Shown here piece by piece: positions 7,380-14,312 of a stretch of 16,205 bases of DNA. The notes beneath the pieces are model-generated. The model was not told the origin of the DNA, did not search any database, and saw only the letters and a program-made list of their open reading frames with translations. The translations under genes were made by a program, and so were the position numbers. The first letter of the stretch is position 1. Every line of letters begins with the position of its first letter. The DNA comes from JBDNIO01 sp041688215 (GTDB taxonomy: Bacteria > Pseudomonadota > Gammaproteobacteria > Nevskiales > Salinisphaeraceae). The DNA lies in NCBI GenBank assembly GCA_041688215.1, contig JBDNIO010000074.1, forward strand, positions 1 through 16,205. Direction: 5' to 3'.

Positions 7380-8186
7380 ATGCTCATATTTTCTGCCGCA
7401 GGTTTATTCGTTGGTTTCGCCGTGGGGGTTACCGGCGTGGGCGGCGGGTCTTTGATGACACCGCTGCTAATCCTGCTGTTCGGCTTTTCTCCGGCAGTGG
7501 CGGTAGGTACAGACCTGTTATATGCCGCAGGCACTAAGGCGTTTGGCGTATGGCTGCATGGCCGCCAGCAAACCATAAACTGGCCCATTGTGCTGCGCCT
7601 GGCTTCGGGCAGTGTGCCGGCCTCATTGGTTACTGTCGCCTGGTTGCATTTCGTAGGGATTGACGACCAGATTGAACGGCTGATGACATTGACCCTGTGC
7701 ATCGCCATTGTCGCCACCGCCATTCTCACTTTGATCAAACAACGCCTGGTGGCCGCAGGCAAAGGCGGCAAGGCGTCCGCGTTTCTACAGGCGCTGCACG
7801 GACGCTGGCAAGCACCCATTACCATCGCCGGCGGCCTGGTGCTGGGCGTACTGGTTACGATGTCCTCGGTGGGCGCGGGCGTGCTCGGCACCACCTTGTT
7901 GCTGCTGCTGTATCCGCGTTTGTCCGCTATCACTATTGTTGGTACGGATATCGCGCATGCCGTGCCGCTTACCTTAATCGCAGGCTTGGGACACATCAGT
8001 CTGGGCACGCCGGATTTTACGGTGCTGGGCTTTCTGCTGCTCGGTTCGCTGCCGGGCATCTGGCTGGGCACGCGTATCGGCTATCGCTTGCCTGAACATA
8101 TGCTGCGGCCCATTATTGCGGTAATGCTCATAATTATCGGCGTTGTCATGTTTATTGATACCGTATCGGTCAGCATTTCTGGCTGA
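7380..8186 (+). CDS. TauE/SafE family membrane permease (sulfite/sulfur-compound transporter)
   Basis: A 268-residue inner-membrane protein with about eight hydrophobic helices in two homologous halves. Each half carries a family signature: GVTGVGGGSLMTPLLI (about 17-32) followed by VGTDLLYAAGTKA, and the partner MSSVGAGVLGTTLL followed by VGTDIAHAVPL. The family moves sulfoacetate, sulfite, sulfate or other organosulfur anions, and direction and substrate cannot be read from sequence. Its place, divergent from cysB and 2 nt ahead of cysG, argues for a role in assimilatory sulfate reduction, for example sulfate/sulfite traffic. The ATG at 7380 lacks a good ribosome-binding site, but the hydrophobic N-terminus fits a membrane-protein start. 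Confidence 0.88.
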   Translation: MLIFSAAGLFVGFAVGVTGVGGGSLMTPLLILLFGFSPAVAVGTDLLYAAGTKAFGVWLHGRQQTINWPIVLRLASGSVPASLVTVAWLHFVGIDDQIERLMTLTLCIAIVATAILTLIKQRLVAAGKGGKASAFLQALHGRWQAPITIAGGLVLGVLVTMSSVGAGVLGTTLLLLLYPRLSAITIVGTDIAHAVPLTLIAGLGHISLGTPDFTVLGFLLLGSLPGIWLGTRIGYRLPEHMLRPIIAVMLIIIGVVMFIDTVSVSISG

Positions 8187-8188
8187 TC

Positions 8189-9586
8189 TTGCATAGCCTT
8201 CCCATATTTCTGCGCGTGCGTGGGCGTACCGCGCTGGTAGTGGGCGGGGGTCGCCTGGCCGAGCGCCGGGTAGCCGCGTTGCTAGCTGCGGGTGCACGCG
8301 TCCAGCTGATTAGCGAAGAAATTACCGCTGAGCTGGCTGCACTGGCCGAACTGGCGACATCGTCGGTGGTGGCCCATTTCTCGCGGACTTTTCTGCCGGA
8401 AGATGTACAGGCTTGCACGCTGGTATTCGCGCTAAGTGATGAGCCTGGCGAAAATTCACAGGTGATTGCGGCGGCGCAGGCTCAAGGCATCTGGTGCAAC
8501 AGTGATTCGGCACAGGAATCTGATTTCATGTTACCGGCGGTAGTGGATCGCTCACCGTTGCTAATTGCGCTATCCAGCGGTGGTGAATCGCCTGCGCTGA
8601 CCCGGCTATTACGGGTGCGCCTGGAAGCCATGGTCCCAGCAGCCTACGGCCGTTTGGCGGCATTGATTGCACGCTATCGTGAACGCGTTGGCGAGGGGCG
8701 AAATCGTCAACAGCGACGTAAATTCTGGGACACCGTGCTGGCCGGTCCGGTGGCCGAACGTTTATTCGCCGGACGTGACGAAGAAGCAGCACAAGCGCTG
8801 GAAAAGCTGCTTGAATCAGACAACCTCGAAAGCCTGGCCGCAGGAGGTGAGGTGTATCTGGTGGGCGGTGGTCCCGGCGATCCCGACCTGCTCACCTTTC
8901 GTGCGCTCAGATTGATGCAACAAGCCGATGTCGTGCTTTACGACAGCCTGATCGCACCGGAAATCGTGGCACTGGTACGCAGCGAAGCCGAACGCATCCA
9001 CGTGGGCAAACGCGCCAGCCGCCACACTTTGCCCCAAGGCGATATCAACCAGTTGATGATTGATCTGGCTAGGCAGGGCAAACGCGTGCTGCGACTGAAA
9101 GGCGGGGATCCCTTTGTGTTCGGACGCGGCGGCGAGGAAATCGCAGATCTGGCCGATGCCGGCATTGCCTTTCAGGTTGTGCCCGGTATTACTGCTGCCA
9201 ATGGCTGCGCCGCCTACGCCGGTATTCCGCTAACCCACCGGGATTACGCGCAATCGGTGCAGTTTGTTACCGGCCACGTTAAACAGGGTGAACTGGAATT
9301 GGACTGGCCACGGTTAACGGCCGGCCAGCAAACCGTGGTGTTTTTTATGGGTCGCGGTGCGATCGCACAAATTTGCAGGCGCTTGATGGAGCATGGCTTG
9401 CCGACGGCGCATCCGGCGGCGCTGGTCATCGAGGGTACAACGCCGCGGCAACGGGTACTGGTGGGTGATCTCAGTACACTACCGGACCAAGTGTCGGCCC
9501 AGCAGATAACCGGGCCTAGCCTGTTGATTGTCGGTGAAGTGGTGCGTCTAAACGAAAAACTAGGCTGGTTTCTGCCACAGGGTTAG
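8189..9586 (+). CDS. cysG: siroheme synthase CysG (multifunctional)
   Basis: Makes siroheme, the cofactor of sulfite and nitrite reductases, from uroporphyrinogen III by two SAM methylations, NAD-dependent oxidation and iron insertion. The 465-residue fusion has the N-terminal dehydrogenase/ferrochelatase module (NAD loop GGGRLAE at 19-25, D106, and the DRSPLLIALSSGGESPAL loop at 120-137) and the C-terminal SUMT module from about 220 (VYLVGGGPGDPDLLT, then RLKGGDPFVFGRGGEE, VPGITAANGCAAYAGIPLTHRDYA). The start is a TTG 2 nt after the permease stop. It is chosen because MHSLPIF aligns with E. coli CysG MDHLPIF; translation is probably coupled to the permease. E. coli CysG is similar in length (457). 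Confidence 0.96.
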   Translation: MHSLPIFLRVRGRTALVVGGGRLAERRVAALLAAGARVQLISEEITAELAALAELATSSVVAHFSRTFLPEDVQACTLVFALSDEPGENSQVIAAAQAQGIWCNSDSAQESDFMLPAVVDRSPLLIALSSGGESPALTRLLRVRLEAMVPAAYGRLAALIARYRERVGEGRNRQQRRKFWDTVLAGPVAERLFAGRDEEAAQALEKLLESDNLESLAAGGEVYLVGGGPGDPDLLTFRALRLMQQADVVLYDSLIAPEIVALVRSEAERIHVGKRASRHTLPQGDINQLMIDLARQGKRVLRLKGGDPFVFGRGGEEIADLADAGIAFQVVPGITAANGCAAYAGIPLTHRDYAQSVQFVTGHVKQGELELDWPRLTAGQQTVVFFMGRGAIAQICRRLMEHGLPTAHPAALVIEGTTPRQRVLVGDLSTLPDQVSAQQITGPSLLIVGEVVRLNEKLGWFLPQG

Positions 9587-9666
9587 GCCCCGCGACGAGC
9601 ACTGAGACATGCAAGACTTGGAGAATACGCTCTGCGCACGGCACGCTGTCGCACAAGAAATAAAAA

Positions 9667-9764
9667 AATCTCGCGCAAAGCCGCCAAGACGCAAAGTGAA
9701 GTTGCTAACGTTGTTTATTGAAACTCTTTTTAATCTTCGCGCTTTTGCGCCTTTGCGCGAGATT
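9667..9764. repeat. long imperfect hairpin with 8-nt periodic arms
   Basis: Arms 9667-9696 and 9735-9764 (30 nt each) are inverted copies with 5 mismatches; the outer 14 nt, AATCTCGCGCAAAG, are perfect. Each arm reads as 8-nt units of the type GCGCAAAG. The loop is 38 nt. The element lies in the 235-bp convergent gap between cysG and the small membrane protein and may end transcription in both directions. Similar motifs recur in many bacterial chromosomes. The rest of the gap shows no gene. Confidence 0.75.
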
Positions 9765-9821
9765 CTTGTTTTTAATCATGTGAGCGCATTCGTAGCCGGG
9801 AGTTTTCTAAGGCGTGGGCGC

Positions 9822-10022
9822 CTACCCGCGCGCAAGCGCAATCAGCACAATAATAAACAGCACGACGCCGCCAATGGGCAGTGCCAGCCCGAGCCAGTCC
9901 TTAGCGGTGCCTTTCGGGCTTTCCTTAGCCGCGCGATAGGCCGAGGGCCCGAAGAAAAACAGCAGCGCCAGAATCCCTACGCCGGTAAGAATTTGGCCCC
10001 ACAGGGGAAGATCGCCTGCCAT
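9822..10022 (-). CDS. small two-helix membrane protein, function unknown
   Basis: A 66-residue hydrophobic protein beginning MAGDLPLWGQ. Two predicted membrane helices (about 8-24 and 45-64) flank a polar loop with SAYRAAKESPKGTAKDWLG. I do not know its function. It resembles small uncharacterised gammaproteobacterial membrane proteins by overall look only. Start choice: the ATG at 10022 has an AGGA about 8 nt upstream. A longer frame starting at 10073 would place its first codons inside the terminator hairpin at 10048-10071 and is rejected. The gene follows the YccA-like gene on the same strand but is separated from it by that terminator. A weak 5-bp hairpin (9810-9823) overlaps its stop. 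Confidence 0.75.
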   Translation of the reverse strand: MAGDLPLWGQILTGVGILALLFFFGPSAYRAAKESPKGTAKDWLGLALPIGGVVLFIIVLIALARG

Positions 10023-10047
10023 GTGTATGTCCTGGTTGCTAAACGAA

Positions 10048-10071
10048 GAACCCCGCCGAGCGGCGGGGTTC
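10048..10071 (-). terminator. rho-independent terminator of the YccA-like gene
   Basis: A perfect 10-bp GC-rich stem (GAACCCCGCC/GGCGGGGTTC) with a 4-nt loop, 24 nt after the YccA-like stop. On the minus strand it is followed by the T-rich TTCGTTT. The stem could also work on the plus strand. Confidence 0.8.
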
Positions 10072-10095
10072 ATTGAATAATCTAAACGCTAAGGC

Positions 10096-10770
10096 CTAAC
10101 GTTCGCCGGCAAATGCGCCCAGGATGTGCAGCAGGCTAAGGAACAGGTTATAGAGTGCTACGAACAGGCTAACCGTGGCCAGGATGTAATTGGTTTCACC
10201 GCCGTTAATGATGCGGCTGGTTTGAAACAGAATCAGGCCTGACATCAGCAATACGAACACTCCCGATAGCGCCAGCGAGAACAGCGGAATCGGGAAGATC
10301 AGCATGGCGAACGAACCGACCACCGCCAGCAGGATGCCGACCATCAGGAAGCCCTGCAGGAAGTTGAAGTCTTTCTTGGTAGTCAGCGCATACGCCGACA
10401 GGCCGAGGAAGATCACGCCTGTGCCACCAAGCGCGAGCATCACAATCTGGCCACCGTTGCTGAATGTGGCGATGTAGGCGTTCAGAATCGGCCCGATTGA
10501 AAAGCCCATCAGTCCGGTAAACGCGAAAGTAAGCCACAGGCCGGTGGTACTTTCGGCGTAGCGGGGGATGGCGAACATCAAAATTCCGAACGACACCAGC
10601 AATGCGCCCAGTCCTGCCATTTGACTGACCTGCAAGGCCATGGCCAAACCGGCGGTTGCGGCGGAAAACAGCAGCGTCATCGCCAGCAACATATAGGTAT
10701 TGCGTAGTACCTTGTTGGTGGCCAGTGCGGATTGCGTTTGCGTAGTCGCTGTATAGCGTTGGGTTTCCAT
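10096..10770 (-). CDS. Bax inhibitor-1/YccA family membrane protein
   Basis: A 224-residue inner-membrane protein with seven hydrophobic helices typical of the BI-1/YccA/YbhL family. E. coli YccA interacts with the FtsH protease, and bacterial BsYetJ is a pH-sensitive calcium leak channel; which applies here is unknown. Family features include a short polar N-terminus (METQRYTATTQTQSALATNKVLRNTY), the GFSIGPILNAYI segment in the middle and a late LYNLFLSLLHILG helix. Start choice: ATGs at 10776 and 10770 are both in frame. AAGAGG at 10785-10780 is 9 nt from the second but only 3 nt from the first, so 10770 is preferred. A promoter is predicted at 10809-10837 and a strong terminator lies downstream. 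The gene is probably monocistronic. Confidence 0.9.
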   Translation of the reverse strand: METQRYTATTQTQSALATNKVLRNTYMLLAMTLLFSAATAGLAMALQVSQMAGLGALLVSFGILMFAIPRYAESTTGLWLTFAFTGLMGFSIGPILNAYIATFSNGGQIVMLALGGTGVIFLGLSAYALTTKKDFNFLQGFLMVGILLAVVGSFAMLIFPIPLFSLALSGVFVLLMSGLILFQTSRIINGGETNYILATVSLFVALYNLFLSLLHILGAFAGER

Positions 10771-10808
10771 CGACATCGTCCTCTTGGATGGTCATGAAGA
10801 TAGCAGCA

Positions 10809-10837
10809 AGGATATCATTCCCTGCCAGCCACGTCAG
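10809..10837 (-). promoter_or_regulatory. candidate sigma70 promoter of the YccA-like gene
   Basis: On the minus strand: -35 CTGACG (10837-10832), 17-bp spacer, -10 TATCCT (10814-10809) preceded by TGA, an extended -10. The -10 box lies 38 nt upstream of the ATG at 10770. Confidence 0.4.
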
Positions 10838-10869
10838 ACTCTGTTTACGTTACAACTAGGACAATCACA

Positions 10870-11748
10870 TTGCGCATTTGGTTTCCCGTATTAATTGTTG
10901 CCGGCCTGCTGGTTTGGCAGCTTGGTGATTTTGACAATAGTAGCCAGCCACCGCCGGCCCATGCGGCGGCTGCGTCTTCAGGTTATCCGCAATCTATAGC
11001 TGCGGGTCCGGTATCCGTATTTGAAAACCACGGCTTTGTAGTCGGGTACTCAGAACAGCGCCGCGACCCGCTTTGGGTAGCATTTTCTCTGCGCCCTGTG
11101 TCCAGTGGCCGGCTGCCACCGCGCCCGCGTTTCGAGCGGGATCCGCGTAGCCAGGCCGGTGTAAATTACCGCGACTTGACCGGTAGCGGCTTTGACCGCG
11201 GGCACATGGCGCCCAATTACAGTATGGCTAAGCTTTATGGGGTGGAAGCCCAACGGCAAAGTTTTCTTATGACCAACGTCGTGCCCCAGCGCCCCAGACT
11301 GAACCAGTTACTGTGGCAGCGATTAGAAGAGGCAGAAATTGACAACATGGCAAGCCGCTGGCGTGAGCTGTGGGTTACCACCGGCCCGGTGTTTGACGAT
11401 GATCGCGAAACCCTGAGCAGCGGAGTGGAAATCCCCGACATGTTTTACCGCCTGTGGCTGGATGAAACCGAAGACGGCGAGTTGCGCGCACTCGCCTTGC
11501 TCGTACCCCAGAACGTACGTGGCGATGAGCCTTTAAGCGACTTTCTGACCACGGTTGACCATATTGAAGCCCTTACCGGATTGGATTTTTATCCGCAGTT
11601 ACCTGAGTCTGAGCAGGAGCGGCTCGAATCAGTGCGGGCGGACTTGCAGGCCTGGGAGTTCGCAGCCATTGCCTGTCAGCCCGCCCGTTACGGTGACAAC
11701 TGGCAAGGCAAAAACGGCATTCGACTACAGTTTGATCGTTGCCATTAG
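10870..11748 (+). CDS. DNA/RNA non-specific endonuclease (DRGH/NUC1 family), exported or membrane-anchored
   Basis: A beta-beta-alpha-metal nuclease related to Serratia nuclease and mitochondrial EndoG, cutting DNA and RNA with Mg2+. The 292-residue protein starts with an uncleaved-looking signal anchor or signal peptide (MRIWFPVLIVAGLLVWQLG) and a Pro/Ala/Ser-rich linker, so the nuclease should face the periplasm. The catalytic motif DRGHMAPN is at 109-116 (general base H112), and the metal-binding block TNVVPQRPRLNQ at 135-146 supplies N145. Two cysteines near the C-terminus (in AACQPARYG and DRCH) may pair. The start is a TTG with AGGA 8 nt upstream. It may serve nucleotide scavenging or defence against incoming DNA; no inhibitor or secretion gene is adjacent. 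The stop codon overlaps that of the convergent nrtS-like gene. Confidence 0.9.
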   Translation: MRIWFPVLIVAGLLVWQLGDFDNSSQPPPAHAAAASSGYPQSIAAGPVSVFENHGFVVGYSEQRRDPLWVAFSLRPVSSGRLPPRPRFERDPRSQAGVNYRDLTGSGFDRGHMAPNYSMAKLYGVEAQRQSFLMTNVVPQRPRLNQLLWQRLEEAEIDNMASRWRELWVTTGPVFDDDRETLSSGVEIPDMFYRLWLDETEDGELRALALLVPQNVRGDEPLSDFLTTVDHIEALTGLDFYPQLPESEQERLESVRADLQAWEFAAIACQPARYGDNWQGKNGIRLQFDRCH

Positions 11749-11993
11749 CTGCGCATGGCGCCGACGCTGGAAAAGGTGGATACCAGATAAGGCACCATCA
11801 TGGTCAGGCCCATCTTCAGGAGCATGGACTTGCTTATTTGTCCGGCCAGTAATTCGTCGCCGTGATTGATGAATATCAGGACAGGGCCCACGACCACCGC
11901 ATAAAGACAGGCGCGTCTGATTACCGATCCTTCGGTGGCCAACGTCAGCCAATGCCGCAAACGCGATTGTGCGCACGCCCGCTGGTGCGGCAT
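11745..11993 (-). CDS. NrtS-like small membrane protein (putative nitrate/nitrite transporter)
   Basis: An 82-residue protein with two hydrophobic helices. The pattern VVVGPVLIFINHGDELLAGQ, then LLKMGLTMMVPYLVSTFSSVGA, fits the NrtS family of small nitrate/nitrite transport proteins first described in cyanobacteria (helix, N-x-GD, helix with VPY-VST). This is recognised by eye, so the family call is moderate and the substrate uncertain. The ATG overlaps the xseB stop as TAATG, so translation is probably coupled to xseB; the first ~20 residues are polar and variable. The stop TAA overlaps the TAG of the convergent nuclease gene. A transported nitrite would feed a siroheme-dependent nitrite reductase, but no such gene is in view. 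Confidence 0.65.
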   Translation of the reverse strand: MPHQRACAQSRLRHWLTLATEGSVIRRACLYAVVVGPVLIFINHGDELLAGQISKSMLLKMGLTMMVPYLVSTFSSVGAMRS

Positions 11994-12241
11994 TATTCCT
12001 GAAACTCGGCGATACTTTCTGCGCCGTTGTTTTGCAATAACTGTTCTACCCGTAGTTCCGCGTTTTTCAATACCTGCTGGCAGTTGCGCGCGAGTTGTAC
12101 GCCGCGTTCAAATTTCTTTAGCGAGTCTTCCAGACTAATGTCGCCGGTTTCAAGCTGCTCGACCAGGTTCTCGAGCTCGCTCAGGGATTTTTCGAAATCA
12201 GCGAGTGTGGCCTCGGGTGGGGTGGTTTTTTTTTGCGCCAT
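11993..12241 (-). CDS. xseB: exodeoxyribonuclease VII small subunit
   Basis: Small subunit of ExoVII, which degrades single-stranded DNA together with XseA. The 82-residue protein (E. coli 80) is a helical hairpin with the family core FEKSLSELENLVEQLETGDI, then LEDSLKKFERGVQLARNCQQ. The start is set at the ATG at 12241 (MAQKKTTPPEA), preceded by GAGAGA. An upstream in-frame ATG at 12349 would add 36 residues with no family counterpart. In many gammaproteobacteria xseB heads an xseB-ispA-dxs operon; here it is instead followed, with a 1-nt overlap, by an NrtS-like gene. It is divergent from parE across 151 bp. Confidence 0.95.
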   Translation of the reverse strand: MAQKKTTPPEATLADFEKSLSELENLVEQLETGDISLEDSLKKFERGVQLARNCQQVLKNAELRVEQLLQNNGAESIAEFQE

Positions 12242-12392
12242 GGGTCTCTCACAAACGGACAAGGGCGCCAGTTTACCTGCTGACAGGTCAGGCGTCAGGC
12301 CCCGGGTCTTGCCTGGCGGCCAGCCTTGGCTTAACGTGCCGCGGCACAAGTAACCCTCTTTAGTTCATAGCGTGTCTGTTACCGAGGAATAG
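12242..12392. other. xseB-parE divergent intergenic region with dyads
   Basis: A 151-bp promoter-bearing gap. It holds the dyad ACCTG-CTGA-CAGGT (12275-12288), nearer xseB, and the perfect 12-bp palindrome GTGCCGCGGCAC (12336-12347), 45 bp before parE. A weak -35-like TTGGCT (12326-12331) lies just upstream of the palindrome, but no convincing -10 box follows. GAGGA (12384-12388) is the parE ribosome-binding site. Confidence 0.45.
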
Positions 12393-14279
12393 ATGGCCAC
12401 AAGCAAATACGATGCCGCTGATATTGAAGTGCTCTCGGGCCTGGACCCGGTACGCAAGCGCCCTGGCATGTTCACCGATACCGCGCGGCCCAATCATATG
12501 GCGCAAGAGGTTATCGACAACAGCGTGGATGAAGCCCTGGCCGGCCACGCCAAACGCATCGATGTGGTGGTATACGCCGATGGTTCGTTGTCTGTGCAGG
12601 ACGATGGCCGTGGCATGCCGGTGGATATGCATCCGGAACTGGGCGTTCCCGGCATTGAACTGATATTGACGCGCCTGCACGCTGGCGGAAAGTTTTCACA
12701 CAAGCAGTATCGTTTTGCCGGCGGCCTGCACGGGGTGGGCGTGTCCGTGGTAAACGCCTTGTCGCAGCGTCTGGAGGCCCGCGTCTGGCGCGGTGGCAGC
12801 GAGTATTTAATGACGTTTGCCGGTGGCGAAATAGACCAGAATCTCGAAGAGGTCGGCAGCGCCGCAAAGTCCAAAACCGGCACCTTGTTGCGGTTCTGGC
12901 CGGATGGCGGGTATTTCGACAGTCCGAAATTCGCCTTGCCCCGACTCAAACACTTGCTGCGTGCCAAAGCGGTGCTGTGCCCCGGGCTGGTTGTCAGTTT
13001 CAGTGACGAGGCAACGGGCGGAAACGAAACCTGGCAATACGAAAAAGGCCTGGCTGAATATCTGAATGACGCACTGGACGGCCAACAAACCCTGCCCGAA
13101 GAGCCGTTTAATGGCAGCCTGGAATCCGAACGTGAAGCTGTGGACTGGTCCCTGCTGTGGCTCACAGAGGGCGGCGAGGGCATTACGGAAAGCTATGTAA
13201 ACCTCATACCTACCCCCGCAGGCGGGACTCACGTCAATGGTCTCAGAGCGGGCCTGACAGAAGCCATTCGTGAATTTTGCGAATTCAGGCACCTGCTGCC
13301 GCGCGGCGTAAAAATCGCACCGGAAGACGTTTGGGAAGGCTGTAATTACGTACTTTCAGTAAAGCTGGCCGATCCACAGTTTGTCGGCCAGACCAAGGAG
13401 CGCTTGTCCTCGCGCGCAGTGGCGACGTTCGTGTCCGGAGTAGTCACGGATGCCTTCAGCCTGTGGCTGAATCAGCACGCCGATATCGGTGAAGCAATAG
13501 CGCAATGGGTCATTGCGAACGCCAACCAGCGTACCAAAAGCGCGAAAAAAGTCACCCGCAAGAAAGTGGTATCCGGCCCGGCGTTACCGGGTAAATTAAC
13601 TGACTGTGTCTCGGATGACCCGGCCCGCACGGAGTTGTTTCTGGTGGAGGGCGACTCCGCCGGCGGCTCGGCAAAGCAGGCGCGGGATCGTAACTTCCAG
13701 GCCGTGATGCCACTGCGCGGCAAAATTCTCAACGCCTGGGAAGTCGATGCCGGCGACATTCTTGCCTCCAACGAAATTCACGACATCACCGTGGCTGTTG
13801 GCGTGGACCCCGGCGCGCTGGATTTACGCAAGCTGCGCTACGGCAAGATTTGCATTCTGGCGGACGCAGACTCCGACGGCCTGCATATCGCCACTTTATT
13901 ATGCGCGCTGTTCCTGAAGCACTTCCGGCCATTGGTGGAGCAGGGCCACGTATTCGTCGCGATGCCGCCGCTGTATCGTATCGATGTGGGCAAGGATGTG
14001 TTCTATGCGCTCGATAATGAGGAAAAAGACGGCACCCTGGGCCGCATACGTGCGGAAAAGCGCAAGGGCAAAATTAGCGTTACCCGCTTCAAGGGCCTCG
14101 GCGAAATGAGCGCGCTGCAACTGCGCGAAACCACCATGTCCCCGGAAACACGCCGCCTGGTGCGGTTAACCCTGGACGACGCGGATGTCGATGAACTGAT
14201 GGATATGCTGCTGGCCAAAAAACGCGCGGGTGATCGCCGCGACTGGCTGGAAACCAAGGGTCATGAAGCCGAGGTGTAA
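12393..14279 (+). CDS. parE: DNA topoisomerase IV subunit B
   Basis: ATPase subunit of topoisomerase IV, which with ParC unlinks daughter chromosomes. The 628-residue protein matches E. coli ParE (630) closely. The GHKL ATPase domain has E39/N43 (EVIDNSVDEALAGHA), the DDGRGMP loop at 70-76 and GGLHGVG at 110-116. The transducer has the QTKERLSS motif. The TOPRIM domain has EGDSAGG from E419 and DADSDG with D491, D493 and D495. It ends with the GLGEMSALQLRET block and a short C-terminus. It lacks the large insert of proteobacterial GyrB, and its length and the motif spacing favour ParE. The ATG at 12393 has GAGGA 4 nt upstream. parC is not nearby, as is common. It is convergent with lpxH, 33 bp away. 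Confidence 0.96.
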   Translation: MATSKYDAADIEVLSGLDPVRKRPGMFTDTARPNHMAQEVIDNSVDEALAGHAKRIDVVVYADGSLSVQDDGRGMPVDMHPELGVPGIELILTRLHAGGKFSHKQYRFAGGLHGVGVSVVNALSQRLEARVWRGGSEYLMTFAGGEIDQNLEEVGSAAKSKTGTLLRFWPDGGYFDSPKFALPRLKHLLRAKAVLCPGLVVSFSDEATGGNETWQYEKGLAEYLNDALDGQQTLPEEPFNGSLESEREAVDWSLLWLTEGGEGITESYVNLIPTPAGGTHVNGLRAGLTEAIREFCEFRHLLPRGVKIAPEDVWEGCNYVLSVKLADPQFVGQTKERLSSRAVATFVSGVVTDAFSLWLNQHADIGEAIAQWVIANANQRTKSAKKVTRKKVVSGPALPGKLTDCVSDDPARTELFLVEGDSAGGSAKQARDRNFQAVMPLRGKILNAWEVDAGDILASNEIHDITVAVGVDPGALDLRKLRYGKICILADADSDGLHIATLLCALFLKHFRPLVEQGHVFVAMPPLYRIDVGKDVFYALDNEEKDGTLGRIRAEKRKGKISVTRFKGLGEMSALQLRETTMSPETRRLVRLTLDDADVDELMDMLLAKKRAGDRRDWLETKGHEAEV

Positions 14280-14312
14280 AACACGGCGGTGTCAGGGTTG
14301 CATCGGCTTGGG

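Noticed and set aside
10023..10073. N-terminal extension of the 66-residue protein to an upstream ATG
   Set aside because: The first codons would lie in the terminator hairpin of the preceding gene; the ATG at 10022 has a good ribosome-binding site.
9609..10076. 155-codon plus-strand frame running through the cysG-yccA gap
   Set aside because: It reads through the periodic hairpin (giving the typical spurious LRAFAPLREI), then antisense to the 66-residue membrane protein and across the terminator.
12242..12349. 36-residue N-terminal extension of XseB
   Set aside because: It has no counterpart in the family; the start at 12241 gives the usual length and has a GAGAGA upstream.
12494..13183. 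229-codon minus-strand frame opposite parE
   Set aside because: It is a shadow of the conserved parE frame, Ser/Arg/Pro-rich, with no start context or domain.
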